Source: an uncultured Clostridia bacterium (GTDB lineage: Bacteria > Bacillota_A > Clostridia > Oscillospirales > Oscillospiraceae). From it: a stretch of 10,861 nt of DNA. The position numbers and the translations under genes were made by a program. Below the pieces are notes generated by a model. It made no database searches. It was given only the letters and a program-made list of their open reading frames with translations, and was not told the origin of the DNA. Below, one piece after another: positions 6,719-10,861 of this stretch. Positions within the stretch are counted from its first letter, which is position 1. Each line of letters opens with the position of its first letter. The DNA is taken from positions 1 to 10,861 of the forward strand of contig CAMKAP010000050.1 of assembly GCA_946410505.1 (NCBI GenBank), written 5' to 3'.

Positions 6719-7465
6719 TTAACCGTCTCGAGTGATTTGCCGTATGGCATCTGCAAATTGGGCTGCATGGTTGATTGAGAATTCTCCGTGCTTAAAGCCA
6801 TGCATACGGTGCAATCTGCAGGAAGGACGCATCTGGCAGATAGCTTCTGCCGAACGCAGGATTTCTCTTGTTTCCCTTTCTCCGACATAAACATGGATCT
6901 TCGCAGACGATTCTCTGAAATCATCCTTCAGAGCATAGGACGTAGCCGCTTTCAGAAAAGCGATCATATCCTCCTTTTTGATCTGGCAAGTGTCCCTGTA
7001 ATAATCTTCAAACAGATCCGGCTTCATGTGCAGGGATTGAAACTGAAGCCTGGCAAAGCCTCTGTTATTGATTAGCCCATAGCTGCTGCCAAAGACTGGA
7101 GCAATCAACGCATTCGTCAGCTTTGACGGGATGACCGCTGCGCTCTCGACCAAAGCACAGGAGCAAACATCTTTGTGTTGCGACAGCATTTCAAGCAAAA
7201 CCTGTCCGCCCAAAGAGAGTCCTCCAATTAACAAAACAGAGCCATTTAATTGTTCATCGATGAAAGAAAGAATCTCGGCGGCGTTGTCTTCGATCGTTGT
7301 AAAAGGGCGATCACTTCCGGCATGTCCGTCCAGAATGGGAAGAATCACATGGTACTCTCCCATAAGAAGCTCTGCCGCCTCCCGATAGTTCCACCATGAT
7401 AATCCCCCGCCGTGAAGCAGAAAAATCACATCTTTATGTTTCGGCCCATATTCTTGAAATCTCAT
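6719..7465 (-). CDS. alpha/beta hydrolase, lower-GC cargo gene
   Basis: The 248-residue protein has the oxyanion motif LLHGGGLSWWNY near 16-27, nucleophile Ser84 in GGLSLGG, and catalytic His226 in HGFKHGEFS. The usual acidic residue falls in VYVGERE, where Glu196 or Glu198 replaces Asp. It has no signal peptide. The substrate is unknown, and similarity to the other two hydrolases in the window is limited to the fold, so it is not a recent copy. Base composition is visibly poorer in G and C (roughly 45-50% by eye) than the neighbours, and codon use is less biased, consistent with acquisition by transfer. I choose ATG at 7465, placed eight bases after an AGGTG site; a GTG at 7474 would overlap that site. 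It has its own promoter and terminators on both sides. Confidence 0.85.
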   Translation of the reverse strand: MRFQEYGPKHKDVIFLLHGGGLSWWNYREAAELLMGEYHVILPILDGHAGSDRPFTTIEDNAAEILSFIDEQLNGSVLLIGGLSLGGQVLLEMLSQHKDVCSCALVESAAVIPSKLTNALIAPVFGSSYGLINNRGFARLQFQSLHMKPDLFEDYYRDTCQIKKEDMIAFLKAATSYALKDDFRESSAKIHVYVGERETREILRSAEAICQMRPSCRLHRMHGFKHGEFSINHAAQFADAIRQITRDG

Positions 7466-7476
7466 GACTTTCACAC

Positions 7477-7500
7477 CTCGATAAATCCCGACTTATCGAG
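7477..7500 (-). promoter_or_regulatory. operator-like palindrome over the start of the hydrolase mRNA
   Basis: CTCGATAA (7477-7484) and its exact complement (7493-7500) flank eight bases. The palindrome begins three bases after the -10 box, so it covers the transcription start. Its other end touches the AGGTG ribosome binding site. It could bind a dimeric repressor or fold to mask the binding site. No regulator gene lies nearby. Confidence 0.5.
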
Positions 7501-7503
7501 ATG

Positions 7504-7532
7504 ATTATAACAAATACGGCCCATTATGGGAA
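7504..7532 (-). promoter_or_regulatory. promoter of the third hydrolase gene
   Basis: Minus strand: a perfect TATAAT at 7504-7509 with TG one base before it (extended -10), 17 bases from a weak -35 TTCCCA at 7527-7532. A small palindrome CCCATTATGGG (7520-7530) overlaps the -35 edge. The promoter follows directly after the hairpin at 7538-7574. Confidence 0.65.
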
Positions 7533-7537
7533 GAAGA

Positions 7538-7574
7538 AAAGGGCCCCTGATCGTATCATGATCAGAGTCCCTTT
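7538..7574 (-). terminator. terminator hairpin, diverged copy of the one at 6568-6602
   Basis: Stem 7538-7552 with 7560-7574 (13 of 15 pairs) and a seven-base loop. The minus-strand tail CCCTTTTCTTCTTCCC is U-rich, as expected of an intrinsic terminator. It ends whatever transcript passes through the hairpin array from the tRNA gene, and shares GATCAGAGTCCCTT and a following ATGG with 6589-6607. Confidence 0.7.
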
Positions 7575-7615
7575 ATGGTCCGAATGTTCATAACGGACTC
7601 AATCCCCCGTATAAA

Positions 7616-7650
7616 CCAACTCGGAGGACCCCGTGAGTCCTCCGAGTTGG
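7616..7650 (-). terminator. perfect 14-base-pair hairpin in the array
   Basis: Stem 7616-7629 with 7637-7650, loop of seven bases. On the minus strand it is followed by TTTATAC, a short U tract. It is terminator-like but has no gene directly upstream; the nearest minus-strand element is the hairpin at 7657-7720. Confidence 0.6.
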
Positions 7651-7656
7651 AAAGGA

Positions 7657-7720
7657 AAAACAAGGTCGCCGGTCGATGTGGCGGTACTTGTGCCGTCACA
7701 GGACCTTGCGGCCTTGTTTT
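7657..7720 (-). repeat. large imperfect hairpin with two competing arms
   Basis: Outer arms 7657-7669 and 7708-7720 pair at 12 of 13 positions, and the minus-strand side ends in CCTTGTTTTTCC, terminator-like. Inside, CAAGGTC (7661-7667) can pair instead with GACCTTG (7702-7708), so the two pairings exclude each other. It directly follows a tRNA 3'-end copy at 7728-7751. Confidence 0.5.
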
Positions 7721-7727
7721 GACGCCA

Positions 7728-7751
7728 GTCCGAGTGACAGGGTTCGCCTGC
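7728..7751 (-). repeat. third, damaged copy of the tRNA-Pro 3' end
   Basis: Nineteen bases (7728-7746) are identical to 8100-8118 of the tRNA gene. The match then resumes with CCTGC after a two-base deletion in the T loop. The CCA is changed, reading CTGG after the acceptor. It cannot be a working tRNA; it is a duplicated end or old attachment site. Confidence 0.75.
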
Positions 7752-7841
7752 ATTTCATTTCCGCTTGCGGGAGACGCGGAAAAGAAATAATAGTATTCGA
7801 CAGTGTGCGCACTGTCTCATGCACATGCCACCGGCATGTGC
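7752..7841. repeat. three consecutive hairpins
   Basis: Arms 7752-7764 and 7776-7788 (12 of 13 pairs), 7799-7805 and 7810-7816 (seven perfect pairs, four-base loop), and 7821-7829 with 7833-7841 (nine perfect pairs, three-base loop) stand one after another. None belongs to a gene. They differ in sequence from each other and from the terminators around them. Confidence 0.6.
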
Positions 7842-7849
7842 GGACATGA

Positions 7850-7863
7850 TTCGAACCCTGCCA
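7850..7863 (+). repeat. inverted, acceptor-less tRNA-end fragment
   Basis: TTCGAACCCTG on the plus strand is the T loop and arm of the tRNA, directly followed by CCA as if the acceptor strand had been deleted. It forms an 11-base inverted repeat with 7921-7931, so the hairpin at 7870-7909 is framed by opposed tRNA ends. The T-loop core is near-palindromic, which weakens the case. Confidence 0.4.
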
Positions 7864-7869
7864 TAGTGA

Positions 7870-7909
7870 AATGACAAAGGAGACCCCCGGTGGGGTCTCC
7901 TTTGTCATT
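7870..7909 (-). terminator. perfect 18-base-pair hairpin after the second tRNA-end copy
   Basis: Stem 7870-7887 with 7892-7909, four-base loop. Position 7909 is the A of CCA of the adjacent tRNA-end copy, so the stem starts inside the CCA. The tail after the stem is short (TCACTATGG). The layout is the same as 8060-8098 although the stem sequences differ completely. Confidence 0.75.
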
Positions 7910-7932
7910 GGTCCGAGTGACAGGGTTCGAAC
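7909..7932 (-). repeat. second exact copy of the tRNA-Pro 3' end
   Basis: All 24 bases match 8098-8121: T loop, 3' T stem, acceptor strand, discriminator and CCA. Immediately beyond, the sequence diverges, and the 5' half of a tRNA is absent, so this is not a tRNA gene. The length and position fit the identity block of tyrosine-recombinase attachment sites in tRNA 3' ends. Confidence 0.85.
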
Positions 7933-7947
7933 TCCCTGAAGGGACTA

Positions 7948-8002
7948 GGACGGCGTGATACGCCGTCCGTCGCTGCGGTCGACGGCGCTGCGCGTCGACC
8001 GC
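7948..8002. repeat. pair of GC-rich palindromes
   Basis: GGACGGCG (7948-7955) pairs with 7961-7968 across five bases, and GCGGTCGAC (7975-7983) pairs with 7994-8002 across ten bases. They lie between the second tRNA-end copy and the inverted tRNA piece at 8024. The second contains SalI-like GTCGAC cores on both arms. Confidence 0.65.
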
Positions 8003-8023
8003 TTCGCGGCCAGCATTGTATGG

Positions 8024-8040
8024 CATGAGGCCGCAGGTTC
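8024..8040 (+). repeat. inverted 17-base copy of the tRNA-Pro variable/T region
   Basis: The 17 bases equal the tRNA sense strand (complement of 8118-8134), from the anticodon-stem 3' side to the start of the T loop, but on the opposite strand. With the tRNA they frame the hairpin at 8060-8098 as a larger inverted repeat. Confidence 0.8.
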
Positions 8041-8059
8041 CTTCCGAATAACGTGAAAG

Positions 8060-8098
8060 AAATACAGCAGACCGTCTAATAGACGGTCTGCTGTATTT
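8060..8098 (-). terminator. perfect 18-base-pair terminator of the tRNA-Pro gene
   Basis: Stem 8060-8077 with 8081-8098 and a three-base loop, followed on the minus strand by CTTTCACG after the stem's own ATTT. The first stem base is the A of the encoded CCA. It should stop tRNA transcription, and its overlap with the CCA means 3' maturation must open or trim the stem. Confidence 0.8.
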
Positions 8099-8173
8099 GG
8101 TCCGAGTGACAGGGTTCGAACCTGCGGCCTCATGGTCCCAAACCACGCGCGCTACCAACTGCGCTACACCCGG
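8098..8173 (-). tRNA. tRNA-Pro(UGG)
   Basis: The 76-base gene folds as a complete cloverleaf with encoded CCA (8098-8100). Acceptor CCGGGTG (8167-8173) pairs with 8102-8108 including one G-U; D stem GCGC/GCGC; anticodon stem CGTGG/CCATG; loop TTTGGGA with anticodon TGG at 8138-8140; five-base variable loop; T stem and T loop TTCGAAC. Discriminator is A at 8101. The anticodon reads CCN-type proline codons. It has a sigma-A-type promoter at 8198-8226 and a strong terminator at 8060-8098. The adjacent downstream copies of its 3' end mark it as a used integration target. Confidence 0.95.
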
Positions 8174-8197
8174 AAACTGTACTTCTGCGGCCCGGTA

Positions 8198-8226
8198 ATT
8201 ATATACCAAGTTGCCCGCATGCGCAA
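8198..8226 (-). promoter_or_regulatory. promoter of tRNA-Pro
   Basis: Minus strand: TATAAT at 8198-8203, 17 bases from TTGCGC at 8221-8226. The -10 is perfect and the -35 has TTG. Transcription would start near 8190, about 17 bases ahead of the mature 5' end. The -35 lies in the space shared with the divergent trmB promoter. Confidence 0.7.
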
Positions 8227-8263
8227 GTGATTTCTGAACGATGCCGCGCAGCAGATTTACAGA

Positions 8264-8292
8264 TTGATGTTTTTGAGCGGATATGATATGTT
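8264..8292 (+). promoter_or_regulatory. probable promoter of the trmB operon
   Basis: Plus strand: TTGATG at 8264-8269 and TATGTT at 8287-8292 with a 17-base spacer; TATATT at 8292-8297 is an alternative -10. It lies in an AT-rich strip between the divergent tRNA promoter and the trmB start. Confidence 0.5.
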
Positions 8293-8325
8293 ATATTGTG
8301 ATTTGTTTTGGAGTGTGATCAAAAA

Positions 8326-9060
8326 ATGCGAATGAGGAAACGGCACAATCTGGAGCCGAGAATGGAAAAATGCGCCGATCTGCTGATCGGCGATCCCGCG
8401 GGAAACCGGGGCATATGGTGCGAGGCACTGCCCGGCTATGAAAAGCTGTATGTGGAGCTGGGCTGCGGCAAGGGCCGCTTTACCGCCGGCACCGCCGAGG
8501 CGCTGCCCGACGCCCTGCTGCTCGCCATTGAGAAGGTGCCGGATGCGATGATCATCGCCATGGAGCGTGTGCGGGATCAGGGCCTTCATAACGTGCGTTT
8601 TATGGATATTGACGCGGCGCACCTGCCGGAGATCTTCGCCCCCGGCGAGATCGACCGCATCTACATCAACTTCTGCGATCCCTGGCCCAAGAGCCGGGAC
8701 GCCAAGCTCCGCCTGACCGCGCCGGGCTTTCTGCGCCTCTACGCGGACGCGCTGAAAGAGGGCGGCGAGGTCCATTTCAAGACCGACAACACACCCCTTT
8801 TTGACTGGTCCGTCGGCGTTTTTGAGGCGGAGGGCTGGGCTCTCTCCGAAGTGACCCACGATCTGCATGAGCACGGCACCGTGGGCGTGATGACCGACTA
8901 TGAGGCCAAATTCACCGCCGAAGGCATGAAAATCAATCGCCTCGTGGCGGCCAAAACCGCCGCCGTCAAGGGCACGGCGGCCGGCGTACTGCCAAGGCTT
9001 CGCGGCGCGTCGCTGGTGGACGCAAGAGGCTATGCGCAGAGCATGGAGGATCAGATATGA
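8326..9060 (+). CDS. trmB: tRNA (guanine-N7)-methyltransferase
   Basis: This cytosolic enzyme methylates G46 of the tRNA variable loop using SAM. The start MRMRKRHNLEPRM is characteristic of Firmicute TrmB. VELGCGKGRF (43-52) is the SAM loop; AIEKVPDAM follows, then NVRFMDIDA. INFCDPWPKSRDAKLRL (114-130) is the family signature, FKTDN (151-155) follows, and TDYEAKF (190-196) is the tRNA-binding end. The usual protein ends near KINRL at about residue 205; here some 38 extra, Ala-rich residues follow, ending RGYAQSMEDQI. ATG at 8326 is chosen for its TrmB-like N-terminus; GGAG at 8310-8313 is 12 bases away, rather far. A TTG at 8308 in frame overlaps that site and is unlikely. The stop overlaps the next start as ATGA, so translation is coupled. 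Confidence 0.93.
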   Translation: MRMRKRHNLEPRMEKCADLLIGDPAGNRGIWCEALPGYEKLYVELGCGKGRFTAGTAEALPDALLLAIEKVPDAMIIAMERVRDQGLHNVRFMDIDAAHLPEIFAPGEIDRIYINFCDPWPKSRDAKLRLTAPGFLRLYADALKEGGEVHFKTDNTPLFDWSVGVFEAEGWALSEVTHDLHEHGTVGVMTDYEAKFTAEGMKINRLVAAKTAAVKGTAAGVLPRLRGASLVDARGYAQSMEDQI

Positions 9061-9812
9061 AATTCATCTCCTGGAACGTAAACGGCCTGCGGGCCGCCCG
9101 GGGCAAGGGCTTTGAGGACGTGTTCCGTGAGCTGGACGCGGACTTCTTCTGTCTGCAGGAAACCAAGCTGCAGGCGGGACAGATCGACCTCTCCTTCCCC
9201 GGCTATGAGAGCTACTGGAGCTACGCCGAGAAAAAGGGCTACTCCGGCACGGCGATCTTTACGAAGCACTCGCCGCTTTCCGTCCGGTACAATCTCGGCA
9301 TCCCCGAGCACGACACCGAGGGCAGGGCCGTGACTCTGGAATACGAAAATTTCTTCCTGGTCTGCGTCTACACCCCCAACGCCCAGGACGGGCTCAAGCG
9401 CATCGACTACCGCATGGCCTGGGAGGACGCCTTCCGCGCCTATCTGCAGGAGCTGGACGGGCAGAAGCCCGTGATCGTCTGCGGCGATATGAACGTGGCC
9501 CATGAGGAGATCGACCTGAAAAACCCCAAGACCAACATCGGCAACGCGGGCTTTTCCTATGAGGAGCGCGGCAAGTTTACCGAGCTTCTGGCGGCGGGCT
9601 TTACCGACACCTTCCGCTATCTCTATCCCGAAAAGCGCGATGCCTATTCCTGGTGGAGCTACCGCGCCGCCGCGCGAGAGCGGAACGTGGGCTGGCGCAT
9701 CGACTATTTCCTGGTCTCCGACCGGCTTCGGGACAACATCCGCGAGGCGTTTATCCTGCCTGAGGTCATGGGCTCGGACCACTGCCCGGTGGGGCTGGAT
9801 CTGCAATGGTGA
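9057..9812 (+). CDS. xth: exodeoxyribonuclease III / AP endonuclease
   Basis: The 251-residue protein is a full-length ExoIII-type enzyme of base excision repair, cutting 5' of abasic sites and resecting 3' ends with Mg ions. Catalytic blocks are all present: SWNVNGLRA with Asn7, LQETKLQ with Glu35, VYTPNAQ with Tyr105, CGDMNVAHEEIDL with Asp144 and Asn146, WRIDYFLVS with Asp216, and GSDHCPVGL with Asp241 and His242. The Firmicute-style spelling exoA is also used. Start ATG at 9057 overlaps the trmB stop by four bases. Its end overlaps the dus start by seven bases, so the three genes form one transcription unit. Confidence 0.95.
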   Translation: MKFISWNVNGLRAARGKGFEDVFRELDADFFCLQETKLQAGQIDLSFPGYESYWSYAEKKGYSGTAIFTKHSPLSVRYNLGIPEHDTEGRAVTLEYENFFLVCVYTPNAQDGLKRIDYRMAWEDAFRAYLQELDGQKPVIVCGDMNVAHEEIDLKNPKTNIGNAGFSYEERGKFTELLAAGFTDTFRYLYPEKRDAYSWWSYRAAARERNVGWRIDYFLVSDRLRDNIREAFILPEVMGSDHCPVGLDLQW

Positions 9813-10777
9813 AGATCGGATCGGTGGAGCTTGCCGGCGCCTTTGCGCTGGCCCCGATGGCGGGAGTGACGGACTTCGCCTTCCGTGCGCTCTGCCGGGA
9901 AAACGGAGCGGCCTATACGGTCACAGAGATGATCAGCGCCAAGGCGCTGTGCTATCACGACGAGAAAACAAAATCGCTTCTCTACATTCCACCCGACGAG
10001 CACCCCTCCGCTGTGCAGATCTTCGGCCACGAGCCGGAGGTCATGGCTGAGGCCGCAGCGATGGCACGGGAGCTGTCCGGAGCGGATATTGTGGACATCA
10101 ACATGGGCTGCCCGGTCGGCAAGATCGTCAAGGGCGGCGACGGCTCGGCCCTGATGCGCGACCCGGAGCTGGCCGGGCGGATCGTGGAGGCCGTGGTGAA
10201 GAGTGTGGACTGCCCCGTCACGGTGAAGTTCCGCAAGGGCTTTGACGGCGGGCATGTCAACGCCGTTGAATTTGCCCGCGTCTGTGAAGATGCCGGCGCC
10301 GCCGCCCTTACCGTGCACGGGCGCACGCGCGCACAGATGTATGCCGGACGCGCCGATTGGGACATTATCCGCGATACGGCTGCGGCGGTCAGCATCCCCG
10401 TGATCGCGAACGGCGATATTTTTACCGCTGAAGACGCCGTGCACACCCTGCGCTACACCGGCTGCTCGCTTGCAATGATCGGGCGGGGCAGCTTCGGCAA
10501 TCCCTGGCTGTTTGCACAGGCCAACGCCGCCCTGGCGGGGGAGGATATCCCGCCCCTGCCGCCGTTTTCCCGGCGGATCGACGACGCTGTGCGGCAGATC
10601 GAGCTTCTTGCCTCGCTGCGGGGCGAGCGCGCCGCCTGCCTGGAGGCGCGGCACCATCTGCCGTGGTATCTGCGGGGCGTGGCCTATTCCGCTGTTTACC
10701 GCGCAGCGCTGACCCATGTGGACACGCTGGCGGACATCCGCAAACTGGCAAAGGATATGAAACGAGATCTGCAATAA
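9806..10777 (+). CDS. dusB: tRNA-dihydrouridine synthase
   Basis: This FMN enzyme reduces uridine to dihydrouridine in tRNA D loops using NADPH. The TIM-barrel marks are LAPMAGVTDFAFR (15-27), VQIFGHEP (70-77), and DINMGCPVGKIVKGGDGSALM (97-117) with catalytic Cys102. Then come TVKFRKG with Lys141 (139-145), LTVHGRTR with His171 (168-175), IPVIANGDI (197-205) and MIGRGSFGNPW (224-234). A helical C-terminal domain follows from about 240. The pattern and length match the DusB subgroup. ATG at 9806 is inside the xth end with a GGTGGGG site about eleven bases upstream; GTG at 9809 is an alternative. Its presence with trmB next to a tRNA gene is a tRNA-maturation neighbourhood. Confidence 0.93.
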   Translation: MVKIGSVELAGAFALAPMAGVTDFAFRALCRENGAAYTVTEMISAKALCYHDEKTKSLLYIPPDEHPSAVQIFGHEPEVMAEAAAMARELSGADIVDINMGCPVGKIVKGGDGSALMRDPELAGRIVEAVVKSVDCPVTVKFRKGFDGGHVNAVEFARVCEDAGAAALTVHGRTRAQMYAGRADWDIIRDTAAAVSIPVIANGDIFTAEDAVHTLRYTGCSLAMIGRGSFGNPWLFAQANAALAGEDIPPLPPFSRRIDDAVRQIELLASLRGERAACLEARHHLPWYLRGVAYSAVYRAALTHVDTLADIRKLAKDMKRDLQ

Positions 10778-10813
10778 TTTCTTCTTATTCTCTCGGAGAA
10801 AGGAGGGAGCGCT

Positions 10814-10861
10814 TTGGACGAGCAAAAGATCCTGTCGGCTGTCGAAGCTGTCCTGAACGGC
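10814..10861 (+). CDS. start of an unidentified gene, cut by the window end
   Basis: A near-ideal AGGAGGG (10801-10807) lies six bases before a TTG at 10814-10816. The frame reads MDEQKILSAVEAVLNG to the window end. Sixteen residues are too few to name a family; an acidic helical start of this sort is seen in ECF sigma factors among others. The gap of 36 bases from dusB has no terminator except a five-base-pair hairpin near 10788-10801, so it may be co-transcribed. Confidence 0.55.
   Translation, partial: MDEQKILSAVEAVLNG

Noticed and set aside
7909..7985. Second tRNA gene
   Set aside because: Only the 3' 24 bases match; no D arm, anticodon arm or 5' acceptor follows.
7538..8100. CRISPR-like array
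   Set aside because: The tRNA-end repeats differ in length and orientation, spacing is irregular, and there are no unique spacers or cas genes.
6568..8121. Intact integrative element between tRNA copies
   Set aside because: No integrase, excisionase or replication gene is present and the tRNA-end copies enclose only hairpins; at most a remnant.
7817..8209. Minus-strand open frame of 130 codons through the tRNA region
   Set aside because: It translates the tRNA gene and hairpins. The cloverleaf and palindromes explain the sequence, so a protein is not supported.
9051..9806. Minus-strand open frame almost exactly opposite the nuclease gene
   Set aside because: Mirror of xth codons; the sense protein has every catalytic block.
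10788..10801. Terminator after dusB
   Set aside because: The stem is only five base pairs, without a U tract, and runs into the next gene's ribosome binding site.
9704..10825. Long minus-strand open frame (373 codons)
   Set aside because: Antisense to dusB, whose motifs are complete; such open antisense frames are expected at high GC.

Overview
The window looks like the chromosome of a GC-rich gut-type member of the Clostridia, plausibly near Oscillospiraceae. This rests on high GC at third codon positions, strong AGGAGG-like ribosome binding sites, a TTG start, spore-photolyase-like radical SAM and TraX-type genes, and long perfect hairpins after a tRNA gene. The taxonomy is an inference.

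Layout. (1) Positions 1-414: the end of an unrecognised plus-strand reading frame abuts a truncated minus-strand traX-like gene near 240, which is a gene-breaking junction or a chimeric join. (2) 411-3562, minus strand: a tightly packed operon (metallophosphoesterase, cytosolic alpha/beta hydrolase, isoprenylcysteine-methyltransferase-like membrane protein, SPL-type radical SAM protein, then the traX stub). (3) A strong hairpin at 3653-3688. (4) 3714-5965, minus: a three-gene operon (secreted alpha/beta hydrolase, small unknown protein, seven-helix membrane protein with an external beta domain) with its own promoter at 6002-6030. (5) 6056-6457, minus: a small unknown gene with a good promoter. 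(6) 6568-7574: a gene cassette of visibly lower GC carrying a third alpha/beta hydrolase with its own promoter and operator-like palindrome. Two related terminator hairpins bracket it, and a composite inverted/direct repeat lies just downstream of the gene. (7) 7538-8173: a dense palindrome array next to a complete tRNA-Pro(UGG) gene. It contains two further tRNA 3' ends in tRNA orientation, two inverted tRNA pieces, and about ten hairpins in 560 bases. (8) 8326-10777, plus: a housekeeping run trmB, exodeoxyribonuclease III and dusB with overlapping ends, followed by the start of another gene at 10814.

How it fits together. The right third is conserved core: tRNA-Pro and two tRNA-modification enzymes with a base-excision-repair nuclease. 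The block from about 6.57 to 8.10 kb, immediately downstream of the tRNA 3' end, has the marks of an integration hot spot that has been used repeatedly: duplicated tRNA ends, duplicated terminators and a foreign-looking cargo gene. The left half is ordinary accessory metabolism whose substrates cannot be told from sequence. The most unusual item is the tRNA-end/hairpin array. I see no CRISPR array, toxin-antitoxin pair, restriction system or recognisable phage gene.
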